Part shown: in pieces, positions 24,195 to 32,755 of the stretch | Numbering within the stretch: position 1 is the stretch's first letter | Layout of the letters: each line of letters begins with the position of its first letter | DNA from: Collinsella sp944321445 | GTDB taxonomy: Bacteria; Actinomycetota; Coriobacteriia; Coriobacteriales; Coriobacteriaceae | Strand: one strand, 5' to 3' | Assembly: GCF_030371825.1 (NCBI RefSeq) | Contig: NZ_JAUDDM010000008.1 | Length of the DNA: 64,000 nt | The notes under the pieces: generated by a model | What the model was told of the DNA's origin: nothing | Database searches by the model: none | Seen by the model: the letters and a program-made list of their open reading frames with translations, nothing else | Made by a program: the position numbers and the translations under genes

Positions 24195-26873
24195 CTACAG
24201 GCGACGTGCAATCGCCTCGCCGATGCGGTGGGGAATCCCTACGATAAGCGCGTTGCCCATACAGAAAGCCCTATTGATGTCGGTCATGCCGGTATCGGTC
24301 CAGCCTTTCGGGAACCCCTGTAACTCGTCCAACTCATCTGGAACGAGTCTGCGGAAGCGTCCGTCTCGTGCGGAAACAATATGTTTGCTGCGAGAAGCCG
24401 ACCCCCCCCCCTCACTTGTAAGGATGGTGCGCGCAGGAGCGTCCGACGGGTCGGGAAACGCCATGGAGCCCTCAGAGTACAGATACTCGAACCCTGTCGC
24501 CTTGTTGATTCTCGGCTCGCTCTTGCCGCCCTTGAAGTACTTCCACTTATCGAGCTTATCCTCTTCGACGTAAAAGCTTTCGGGCACTTCGCCATCGGGC
24601 ACCATCACGTCGCCAAGAACCTGATGAGGACCTTCGTATGTCGTCTCAACTTCCGCCGTAACAACTTCCCCACCTTGCATGGCACCAGCACGGCAGAACG
24701 GAGATTTCTTCAACCCCACGCCAAACCGCTCTGAGTTTTCATACGGATCGCACAAGAGACTAACGTGAGAAATCGCACCTGACACCTTCGCAGGGAACGC
24801 GTCCCCGATCACACCATCGATAATCCTGGTGGATAGATCCCAAGGCTCGTCAGTCTTTTCTGCAAAAATGTACACGCGGCGACGTTTCTGAGGGAAGCCA
24901 TAATCGGCGCCGTTGATAACGCGCCACTCAACCGCATATCCCAATGTCGCGAAGCACGACAAGATAATCGCAAAGTCCCGCCCTCTCTGAGCAGCAGGGC
25001 TTTTAAGAAGACGGTCAACATTTTCTAGCAAAACGTAACGCGGACAGTTTTTGAGCTGCAAGAACCTATAGATATCCCACCACAGAACACCCTTCTTCCC
25101 CACGATTCCCTTGGCCTGCGATAGTGGCTTCGCCACGGAATAGTCCTGACAAGGAAAGCCGCCGACGACCATGTCGACATCGGGGATATCGATGTTACCT
25201 GCCTCGTATTCGTCAAGAACACGGTGGATATCCTCATTGACCACTGAACCCGAACCGAAGCGCGCTTCGTAGCAACGGGCGGCAAATTGGCGCGTCGGCG
25301 TTCCCGGCGGCTCCCACTGATTCGCCCATACCGTTACATACGGCCCGGCAGCCGGCATAGAAAACTCCGGATGCTCGGCGTTGTCATATCCTTCGAGCCC
25401 GAGCCTAAATCCTCCGACACCGGCAAACAGCTCAGCTATACGTATCACGTGTCCAGACACGCTTCTCCGATCGACTTTATCCCTGACCGCACAGACGGTC
25501 GCTTCAGTTTGTTCCCGCCTTACTCTATCGATCTCTTCGCCAATGTATCGTGCATTGATCCAAAAACACTTCTTCGTTTCGAAGGATCCATAAGGCGTAG
25601 GAAGAACGTCGTTTTTATCTCGAGCATGTGGCCGCACGTGACAACAGCGATTTTCCGACGACTTGACCGATTGCTCGGCGTGCCCCTCCTTCACACGTCG
25701 GCGCATCTCCTCGTAACAGCGTTTCGCCTCGAGCAAATCACGGTCGGGCATCTGCCAAAACATGACATCGCTTAGGCAAAAGCGCCCTTTTTCCTCTTTG
25801 TCCTCTCGATAGATGACGAGTAGATACTTTTGAAGAAGCTGAATCTTAAAATCGCTCTCATCGAAATCCAAGGCGACCAGGTCACAATAGTCGAACGCCG
25901 GAAACGAGATGGACTCTTTGGGCATCCCGCTCCTTTTCAGACGCATGGTCTTTGTCTTGATTCCCGCTTTCTCGAACTCCGCAATCTTTGAATGCTCATC
26001 GACGCCCAAAATATGTTTGGTGATGAGGGCGCAGAGATTCTTCGGCTTTCGCCTCCCTTCAAATCCATATCCGCACACCGAGGCGAGCTCACCTTCAGAC
26101 AGGCCAACATATGGCTCGAACCGCTTTTTAACCAGCGACAGCAAATCGAGATCGGCATCATGCCTACCACGCTCAATACGCTGAGAATCCAGCATCCCGT
26201 TAAAGACCGCAGTCATATAAGAAGACTTAATCGCCCATGCGCGAGGCTTTGCCATGATTGGAGAAAACGGCTGTCTCGTTCGATTTTTGGCCGAAGCCGA
26301 CTTCGTTGCCGCCTCCAAGTACAACGTGTCTGATCCCGATAGCTCATGTGCGTGACCAGCCCGAATCTTATCTACAACAGTATTCCAATCTTTTTTGAAC
26401 GTCGGGACATCCTCGGGTGGAACGCCCCAGAGTTCAACGAGCTTGACAAGGTAATCAACCGGATTAAGGTCCTTGTCGTATTGGTACGCTATAAGCAGAA
26501 TCTTATGGAGCTTCTTTTGAAGAGAGCTCGTTTCCCACGTCTCGTCAACCACGCTCATGTAGTTAATCATGCTAATTACGAGACGCTCTTTTGCAGAATA
26601 CGCGCCGTTCTTCTTCAGCTTGAGCGGAGTGGTCTTAAGTTCGGTGTCCACTTCTTTGAAATCGGGATCTGCATCACTGTTGATATGATAGTGAAAGTAG
26701 TACTCTTCAACCGCGTTTCCAAAAGATCCTCGACGTTTATGCGGGTCTTCAACACTCGGTAAATCGCAAACCTGACGTAGCGTCGAACCTTCCAGGCGTT
26801 TTGCATAGTGCATGATGGACTCAAGCGACTCGGGATCGTAATAGGCTCGCTCGACATGCATTTCCATCTCCAT
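24195..26873 (-). CDS. Single-chain Sau3AI-type restriction endonuclease fused to DNA (cytosine-5) methyltransferase
   Basis: An 892-residue bifunctional protein. The N-terminal half (about 1-465) matches the Sau3AI/MutH family: the catalytic D71...E78-x-K80 (in DPDFKEVDTELK), then KERLV, and the Sau3AI-like stretches HELSGSDTLYLEA, QPFSPIMAKPRAW and HVRPHARDKN...CFWINARYI. The C-terminal half (about 475-892) is a C5-methyltransferase with motif I ELFAGVGGFRLGLEG, the catalytic PCQ (GGFPCQDYS, near residue 571), ENV (LLENVDRLL) and QKRRRVYIFA. Sau3AI and its methylase are separate proteins in Staphylococcus; here they are one chain. By homology the target should be GATC. The ATG ending at 26873 is chosen; a GTG seven codons upstream lies inside the palindrome. 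Composition is AT-rich against its neighbours. Confidence 0.9.
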   Translation of the reverse strand: MEMEMHVERAYYDPESLESIMHYAKRLEGSTLRQVCDLPSVEDPHKRRGSFGNAVEEYYFHYHINSDADPDFKEVDTELKTTPLKLKKNGAYSAKERLVISMINYMSVVDETWETSSLQKKLHKILLIAYQYDKDLNPVDYLVKLVELWGVPPEDVPTFKKDWNTVVDKIRAGHAHELSGSDTLYLEAATKSASAKNRTRQPFSPIMAKPRAWAIKSSYMTAVFNGMLDSQRIERGRHDADLDLLSLVKKRFEPYVGLSEGELASVCGYGFEGRRKPKNLCALITKHILGVDEHSKIAEFEKAGIKTKTMRLKRSGMPKESISFPAFDYCDLVALDFDESDFKIQLLQKYLLVIYREDKEEKGRFCLSDVMFWQMPDRDLLEAKRCYEEMRRRVKEGHAEQSVKSSENRCCHVRPHARDKNDVLPTPYGSFETKKCFWINARYIGEEIDRVRREQTEATVCAVRDKVDRRSVSGHVIRIAELFAGVGGFRLGLEGYDNAEHPEFSMPAAGPYVTVWANQWEPPGTPTRQFAARCYEARFGSGSVVNEDIHRVLDEYEAGNIDIPDVDMVVGGFPCQDYSVAKPLSQAKGIVGKKGVLWWDIYRFLQLKNCPRYVLLENVDRLLKSPAAQRGRDFAIILSCFATLGYAVEWRVINGADYGFPQKRRRVYIFAEKTDEPWDLSTRIIDGVIGDAFPAKVSGAISHVSLLCDPYENSERFGVGLKKSPFCRAGAMQGGEVVTAEVETTYEGPHQVLGDVMVPDGEVPESFYVEEDKLDKWKYFKGGKSEPRINKATGFEYLYSEGSMAFPDPSDAPARTILTSEGGGSASRSKHIVSARDGRFRRLVPDELDELQGFPKGWTDTGMTDINRAFCMGNALIVGIPHRIGEAIARRL

Positions 26874-26923
26874 AGAACATATGATCGATCGCACGATTGT
26901 ATCGATCGATCATATGTTCTATG
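26871..26923. promoter_or_regulatory. GATC-rich palindrome at the restriction-modification gene start (putative autoregulatory site)
   Basis: Perfect 21-base inverted arms at 26871-26891 and 26903-26923 around an 11-base spacer. Each arm carries two overlapping GATC sites (GATCGATC), and a fifth GATC follows at about 26926. The left arm ends on the gene's start codon. A -10-like TACAAT (minus strand) lies in the spacer. It also forms the divergent upstream region of the second deformylase. Confidence 0.75.
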
Positions 26924-27003
26924 TGGATCAAAACGTTATCTGCTCGATTCGGCTTCGCCTACAATTGGCGGCAGAATCCACATTGATGCCCAAGGAGCCC
27001 ACA

Positions 27004-27414
27004 ATGATCCGCCCTATCGTTACCTCCCCCATCATGCTGCGGATGCCGAGTGTCGACGCGTCTCCCGAGGATGCCGCGATCGGTCAAGACCTGCTCGACA
27101 CCCTTGCGGCACATGCGCATGAGTGCGTTGGCATGGCAGCGAACATGATCGGGCAGCGCAAGCGCATCATCGTGGTCCAAGACGGTCCGCGGGCGCGGCT
27201 CATGTACAACCCGGTCATCATCGAGCGCGCCAACGAGTACCAGACGAAAGAAGGCTGCCTCTCCCTTCCGGGCACACGCCCCGCCACGCGCTGGCGGCGC
27301 ATCCGCGTGAGCTATCTTGACGAGGCGTTCACCCCGCGCACCGAAACGTTCACCGGCTACACCGCGCAGATCATCCAACACGAAATCGACCACTGCAACG
27401 GCGTACTCATCTAG
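27004..27414 (+). CDS. def: Peptide deformylase, second copy
   Basis: Deformylase of 136 residues with intact EGCLSLPG (metal Cys) and QHEIDH (two His ligands and catalytic Glu). Motif 1 reads VGMAANMIG, with Met where the oxyanion Gln normally sits; from memory this variant is common among short clostridial deformylases. It is therefore likely the functional enzyme, in contrast to the altered paralogue at 6314. The ATG at 27004 follows AAGGAG; the frame upstream passes through the palindrome and is not expected to be translated. Divergent from the restriction-modification gene. Confidence 0.92.
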   Translation: MIRPIVTSPIMLRMPSVDASPEDAAIGQDLLDTLAAHAHECVGMAANMIGQRKRIIVVQDGPRARLMYNPVIIERANEYQTKEGCLSLPGTRPATRWRRIRVSYLDEAFTPRTETFTGYTAQIIQHEIDHCNGVLI

Positions 27415-27438
27415 CAGCACACGCCCCAGAGTCCGTCA

Positions 27439-27642
27439 CGGCAGAACGCCGCTCGATTTCTGCAGGTTTTTTCAACTTGTTGACTGCCGGATTTTTGGCC
27501 CTACTCAAAGAGGCATTTTTCTGGCTCAAATCATTGGCGTTTGCCCAGGATTTCCAAGACTCCAGGTGGCGTTTTGGGCATCACCGCCGGATTGGAGTCT
27601 ACAAGTCGCAAAAACCTGCAACAGCTGAGTGACGTTCTGCCG
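27439..27642. repeat. Structured non-coding element with 42-base imperfect inverted ends
   Basis: Ends at 27439-27480 and 27601-27642 match as inverted copies at about 33 of 42 positions; both share CGGCAGAACG outermost and TGCAGGTTTTT inside. The 204-base unit takes up most of the 322 bases between the deformylase and the DUF5131 gene. There is no coding frame. Confidence 0.6.
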
Positions 27643-27736
27643 CTTGCTCTCCGTATAGGTCCCACGGCAGGACAGCGGTGGCAAAACCGCCTACCATAAA
27701 AACGTTGCACACCCCCGCGCACGAAAGGAGCCAGCC

Positions 27737-28624
27737 ATGCACGACATATGGAACCCGTGGCACGGCTGCACGCGCATAAGCGAGGGGTGCGACAACTGCT
27801 ACATGTACTACAACGATGAACGGCGCGGCATCGACGGCTCGCGAATCGTGCGCACCAAGAACTTCGACTACCCCGTGCAGCGCACGCGCAACGGATCATA
27901 TCGTATACGTCCGGGCGAGCTTATCCGCGTATGCATGACGTCCGATTTCCTCGTGTCTGAGGCGGACCCGTGGCGCGAAGGGGCATGGGACATCATCCGT
28001 GAGCGTCCGGACGTGCGCTTTTTCATCCTCACTAAGCGGCCCGAACGCTTTGCCGCCTGCCTTCCGGCAGACTGGGACGACGGCTGGGACAACGTCATGC
28101 TCAACGTCACCTGCGAGAACCAGCGCCGCGCCAACGAACGCATCCCCATCCTGCTCGCCACGCCCGCCAAACATCGCGGCATCATGTGCGCACCGTTCAT
28201 CGGACCGGTATCGATCGAGCACACGGCACCCGGCTGTTTGGGGCCTCACGGTATCGAGCAGGTCATTTGCGGCGGCGAGAACTACGGCGGGGCACGCCCG
28301 TGCAACTTCGACTGGGTACGCGCGCTGCGCCGTGAATGCGTCGCTGCAAGCGTGACCTTCGCCTTCATCGAAACCGGCAGCATCTTTGTCAAAGATGGCC
28401 GCACGTACCACCTGCGCGGCAAGAAGCTGCAAAGCCAGCAGGCGTGGAAATCGGGCATGGGTTACCAAGGGCGCGCAATTGCATGGCACCTCACCGACCA
28501 CTTGGGTCTCGAGATTCCCGAGCAGGACCTTTACCAACCTGTTTATCACGAGCAGTGCGAACAGTGCGGCAGCCGTCTCATCTGCAACGGCTGCGGCTCG
28601 TGCAGCTCCTGTTGGATGCGGTAG
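27737..28624 (+). CDS. DUF5131 (phage Gp37/Gp68-like) protein
   Basis: A 295-residue protein of the DUF5131 family, first named from phage proteins and now seen in many genomes; function not established. The start MHDIWNPWHGCTRISEGCDNCYMYY gives three Cys in C-x6-C-x2-C spacing (C11, C18, C21), a variant Fe-S cluster site that recalls radical SAM enzymes. Other typical segments are FFILTKRPERF, MLNVTCENQRRANERI and VICGGENYGGARPCNFDWVRALRREC. The C-terminus has a second Cys cluster (CEQCGSRLICNGCGSCSSC), probably binding metal. A GAAAGGAG site precedes the ATG. Confidence 0.85.
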   Translation: MHDIWNPWHGCTRISEGCDNCYMYYNDERRGIDGSRIVRTKNFDYPVQRTRNGSYRIRPGELIRVCMTSDFLVSEADPWREGAWDIIRERPDVRFFILTKRPERFAACLPADWDDGWDNVMLNVTCENQRRANERIPILLATPAKHRGIMCAPFIGPVSIEHTAPGCLGPHGIEQVICGGENYGGARPCNFDWVRALRRECVAASVTFAFIETGSIFVKDGRTYHLRGKKLQSQQAWKSGMGYQGRAIAWHLTDHLGLEIPEQDLYQPVYHEQCEQCGSRLICNGCGSCSSCWMR

Positions 28625-28911
28625 ACACGCCTCTGCGCAACGTTATGTCATCATCTACCACGTCGAAGATGACGTGGTTCATGTTGACCGTGTCGTGCAT
28701 GAATCGAGCGACTATATCGACGTTCCGCTCGCCTAAGAGTTTCATAAATTAAACTTAGTGTGAAGGTCCTTTGAACTTTTAGGAATCAGTCTCAATATGG
28801 GGTTAGCGAGACCGCATTTGGTCATAATCCTAACTGTAGGGCATGCCCGCCCGGAAAGGGTCCGAAAGGGCCGGACGCGCATGCATTCGCCTGTGATCGA
28901 AAGGGAAGATC

Positions 28912-29472
28912 ATGAAGTTCGTTTGCCCCGTTTGCGGTTATGTGGAAGAGTTCGACGGCGACCAGCTCCCCGAGGGCTTCAAGTGCCCGCAGTGCGGCGT
29001 TTCCGGTGACCGCTTCATCAAGCAGGACGAGACCGAGATGACCTGGGCCGCTGAGCACGTCGTGGGCGTGGGCAAGCTCCCCGAGGTCCCCGAGGACATC
29101 GTCGCCGACCTGCGCGCCAACTTCGAGGGCGAGTGCTCCGAGGTCGGTATGTACCTGGCCATGGCCCGTGTCGCTCACCGCGAGGGCTATCCCGAGATCG
29201 GCCTGTACTGGGAGAAGGCCGCTCACGAGGAGGCCGAGCATGCCGCCAAGTTCGCCGAGCTTCTGGGCGAGGTCGTGACCGACTCCACCAAGAAGAACCT
29301 CGAGATGCGCGTTGAGGCCGAGAACGGCGCCACCGCCGGCAAGACCGACCTGGCCAAGCGCGCCAAGGCCGCGAACCTCGACGCCATCCACGACACCGTG
29401 CACGAGATGGCCCGCGACGAGGCCCGTCACGGCAAGGCGTTCGCCGGTCTGCTGAAGCGCTACTTCGGCTAA
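28912..29472 (+). CDS. rbr: Reverse rubrerythrin
   Basis: Non-haem di-iron peroxidase that detoxifies hydrogen peroxide in anaerobes. The 186-residue protein has the rubredoxin-like FeS4 domain at the N-terminus (FVCPVCGYVEEF...FKCPQCGVSGDRF) and the di-iron four-helix bundle after it, the reverse of classic rubrerythrin. The bundle ligands are in EGECSEVGMYLAMA, AAHEEAEHAAKFAELL and ARDEARHGKAFAGLL. Codon choice is strongly biased to G/C-ending codons, suggesting high expression. It has a GAAAGGGAAG site and its own terminator. The 287-base upstream region is gene-free; no clear operator was recognised. Confidence 0.95.
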   Translation: MKFVCPVCGYVEEFDGDQLPEGFKCPQCGVSGDRFIKQDETEMTWAAEHVVGVGKLPEVPEDIVADLRANFEGECSEVGMYLAMARVAHREGYPEIGLYWEKAAHEEAEHAAKFAELLGEVVTDSTKKNLEMRVEAENGATAGKTDLAKRAKAANLDAIHDTVHEMARDEARHGKAFAGLLKRYFG

Positions 29473-29503
29473 GCTCTGCGCTCATAACGCAATAACCGCG
29501 CAC

Positions 29504-29535
29504 AAGCGGCTCGGAGCAATCCGAGCCGCTTTTTT
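29504..29535 (+). terminator. Rho-independent terminator of the rubrerythrin gene
   Basis: Stem AAGCGGCTCGG/CCGAGCCGCTT, six-base loop, then TTTT. Confidence 0.9.
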
Positions 29536-29692
29536 CATGCCTCTATGCAGGGCATTTCATCACGTCTTCACACTCGTGTCCCTTTTGTCCGTTATCACTC
29601 AACGATTAGTTGGACGAGCTGAGTTTTAGGCCCTCTAGCTGCATACTTATTGAGTTTGTAAGAAATTCTTATAGCTGCATCGAGGAGGATCA

Positions 29693-30562
29693 ATGCATGC
29701 ATTGACCAGGAGGCAATTCAGCGCCGCCGCACTCTCGGCACTCTGCGCACTGACGGGCCTCACGGGCTGCACTGATATCGGCACATCGGAAACCGCGCAC
29801 GGGTCGGGAAGCGCCCCGGTCAAGACGCCTGCACCGGATTCGGACACCCTACGCATCGGCGTCCGCTCGGACATCGTGGGCTTCGGCTACTTGAATGAGC
29901 AGACGAACAAGTATTACGGCATGGAGATCGACCTTGCGAACGACCTCGTGAACCGTTTGGGCTACAAGGGCGCGGAGTTCGTTACCGTCACGCCCGACAA
30001 CCGCAAGGAGATGCTGCTCGAGGGCAAAGTCGATGCCCTTATCGCCTGTTACTCCATCGCCGATTCGCGCCTGGAGAACTTCGACTTCTCCCCCGCCTAC
30101 TACGACGACGAGGTCATCGCCGTCGTGCAGGACTCCTCGCTCGTCAACAGCATCTACGGCCTCAAGGGCCTCACCTTTGGCACCATGAGCGGATCGAACG
30201 CCGCCCCGCTGCTGAGCATCAAACTCTACGACATGCATTTCTCTGACGGCGAGGCGCGTAAGGCCAACGAGGACAACTCCGACGTCACGTTCGATACCTG
30301 GCGCCTGCTGCAGTTTCCCTCCTACCAGGAGCTTTCCGATGCGCTCGAAGCGTGCATCATCGATGCCATGGTCCTCGATGGCGCAATTGCCAAATCCTAT
30401 ATGAACGATGAGCGTTCCAAGCTCAACGGCTTCGTGGTGGCCGAACAGTCCTACGGCATCGCTACGCCAAAGGGCTCTGAGCTGTCGGACCGTGTGGCGG
30501 ACGTCGTGCAAGAAATGCTCGATGACGGCACCATCGATACGCTGATCGATAAGTGGGACTAG
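29693..30562 (+). CDS. Solute-binding lipoprotein of the SBP_bac_3 (amino acid) family
   Basis: Extracytoplasmic binding protein of the polar amino acid type. The signal sequence has a twin arginine (LTRRQFSAAAL) and a lipobox ending in Cys26 (LTGC), suggesting export by Tat and lipid anchoring. The mature part has the family core (TLRIGVRSDIVGFGYLN, GMEIDLANDLVNRLGY, CYSIADSRLENFDFSPAYYDD). No ABC permease or ATPase is nearby; instead the next gene, ten bases downstream, is a broken Cache/MscS-type sensor-channel. The two may have formed a signalling pair in which the binding protein passed a ligand signal. GAGGAGG precedes the ATG. Confidence 0.88.
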   Translation: MHALTRRQFSAAALSALCALTGLTGCTDIGTSETAHGSGSAPVKTPAPDSDTLRIGVRSDIVGFGYLNEQTNKYYGMEIDLANDLVNRLGYKGAEFVTVTPDNRKEMLLEGKVDALIACYSIADSRLENFDFSPAYYDDEVIAVVQDSSLVNSIYGLKGLTFGTMSGSNAAPLLSIKLYDMHFSDGEARKANEDNSDVTFDTWRLLQFPSYQELSDALEACIIDAMVLDGAIAKSYMNDERSKLNGFVVAEQSYGIATPKGSELSDRVADVVQEMLDDGTIDTLIDKWD

Positions 30563-30572
30563 GAGGCGCACC

Positions 30573-32665
30573 GTGTCTGAAAAGCTGTTTAAGAAAACGC
30601 GCCTGCTGCTGATGGTCGTCGCCATCAGCTTGGTCGCCATGGCCGTGTTGCTCTCCGGTATGCAAGATGACCTCTCGCGCGAGAGCTACCGCACCGAAAT
30701 CGAGCAGGAGGTCTAGGAACTCCCCGGCTTGCTTGAGGCGGCCGAAGATGAATCCGCCGAGAACGCCGAGCAGTTCGACGCCATCTACCAGTCGAAAGCC
30801 GACCAGTTGGCATTCATCGCACAGAACAACGTGGGCTTTGAGGCGACCGACGCCAAGATGGTCGAGTACCAGGAGCTGCTGGGAGTCGAGAACGTCCTGG
30901 TCGTCGACCAGGAGGGAAAGGTCGTTGCGAAGGCCCTCGAATCCAATGCCGACTTCACCAGCTCGCGCTTCAACCTGCTGCGCGAGACCTTCCGCACCCA
31001 CGAGCCGTCCGAAGCGGTGGAGATTGAACTTCCCGAGCAGGAGTGGCACAAGCGCTACTACGCGAGCCGCATCGACGACAAGACCATGGCCGTCGTCGAG
31101 CAGAGCCCCGATGAGCTCACAGAGCTCATCGCCGCAACCGGCTCAACCAAGAGCGTGCTGCGCAACATCTCCATCGGGCAGCACGGCTATGTGATCGCCA
31201 TCTCCGCGAAGGACTACCTCGTCACGTATCACCCCGACGAGAACCTCGTCGGCGCCGACGCCATCGACGCAGGGCTCGACGTGGCCGCGCTCGAGGACGG
31301 AGCGTTCTCCAACATCACGCTCGATGGCACCGAGCTGTTCTGCGGCGTGACGCGCATCGGCGATACGTACTACCTCTGCTCGGTGCCCGAGGCAGACATG
31401 GAGCAATCGGGCGCTGTGACCGTCTGCGTCATCCTGTTCGCGTTCTTCGTGGTCATCGCCGCAGTCACCCTGTACGGCATCTTCCTCATGCGCGATGACG
31501 AGCGCCGCGAATCTGAAGACGATAAGTTCGCAACCCTGGGCAAACTGCGTATCAACCGCACCATCGCTGGCAAGGCGCTCGTGCTCTCGATCGTCGGCTT
31601 CCTGGGTATCCTCATCGTCTCCTACTACATGCAGACGCTGTTCGCCCTGTCCTCGCAGTCGCTCACCAACAACGAGCGCGCCGAGCAGATCGCCCAGACC
31701 ATCGAGCGCAGCCAGGAGCGCGCCGACGAGCTGACTGAGCAGTACGGCGAGCGCTACCTGTCCAAGGCGCAGGTCGCCGCCTACGTCATCGACCGCAACC
31801 CCAAGCTCGCCGACCGCGCGAAGCTCCAGGAGCTTACCGACGTCTTGCAGATCAAGCACGTCTTCGTCTTCAACGACCAGGGCGTCATGACCGGCACGAA
31901 CTCCAGCTACACGAATTTCATCCTCTCTGAGGACCCCGAGGACCAGTCCTACGAGTTCCGCAAGCTCCTCCAGGGCGTCGAATACCTGGTGCAGGAACCC
32001 ATGCCCGAAGAGGTCTCCGGCAGGGTGCGCAGGGCATCGTCTCCGATATCATCGCGGGCCTGTTCATCATCTTCGAGGGCGAGTTCCGCGTGGGCGACAT
32101 CATCCAGGTAGGCGGCAGCAAGGGTACGGTGCTCGAGATCGGCATGCGCACCACCAAGATCAACGACGGCTCCGGCAACATCCTGGTGCTGCGCAACTCC
32201 AACATCTCCAACGTGGTCAACATGACCAAGGAGACCTCGTTCGCCGCCGTCGAGGTGGGCATCGAATACGGCGAGAGCTTGGAGCGCGTGGAGAACATCC
32301 TGTCCAAGGAGCTGCCCAACATCAAGAAGCGCCTGCCGGCCATCATCGACGGCCCGTTCTACAAGGGCGTCACGATGCTCGCCGATAACTCGGTCAACAT
32401 CAAGATCGTGGCAGAGTGCGCCGAGAAGGACCGCCTGCCGCTTACGAACGACCTGAACCGCGAGATGAAGCTGCTGTTCGACAAGTACGAGATCTCCATC
32501 CCGTTCCCGCTGGTCGTGGTCAACAAGCCCATGACGTTCAAGAAGGCGACCGCTGCCGAGAAGCGCGCTGCGGACAAATTCAACGCCGAGCAGAAAGAGG
32601 CGCTGAAGAACCTCGGCGACGAGAACGAGGACTTCGACGAGTTCAACGACAGCTCGAAGCACTAG
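30573..32665 (+). pseudogene. Broken Cache-MscS membrane protein gene (nonsense codon plus internal deletion)
   Basis: Three pieces of one gene. A GTG start at 30573 with a GGAGG site opens an N-terminal membrane segment (LLLMVVAISLVAMAVLL), but codon 48 is TAG (30714-30716). The same frame then stays open from there to 32111, coding a Cache-like sensor domain, a second membrane region (VCVILFAFFVVIAAVTLYG) and a third (ALVLSIVGFLGILIVSYYM) followed by another sensor domain. Near 32017-32026 the protein jumps to the +1 frame, where the MscS pore and C-terminal domain (GAQGIVSDIIAGLFIIFEGE onward) runs to 32665. The MscS transmembrane helices that should come between are missing, so a deletion with frameshift removed them. 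A working channel is very unlikely. Confidence 0.85.
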
Positions 32666-32695
32666 CGATCAGGCGAACCACGCAGCCGCAAGCAA

Positions 32696-32734
32696 AAGGC
32701 GGTGTCCCGGGATATTCGGGGCACCGCCTTTTTT
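32696..32734 (+). terminator. Rho-independent terminator
   Basis: Stem AAGGCGGTG/CACCGCCTT with a long T-tract, 30 bases after the broken Cache-MscS gene. Confidence 0.88.
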
Positions 32735-32755
32735 GGCGCCGTGAAACGTCATACG

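Noticed and set aside
27737..28624. Prophage, suggested by the phage-named DUF5131 gene
   Set aside because: No integrase, capsid, terminase or attachment sites nearby; housekeeping genes lie on both sides.
30714..30716. Recoding of the TAG codon (for example pyrrolysine)
   Set aside because: The same gene also lost its pore helices by deletion, so decay is simpler; no other in-frame TAG gene was noticed in the window.
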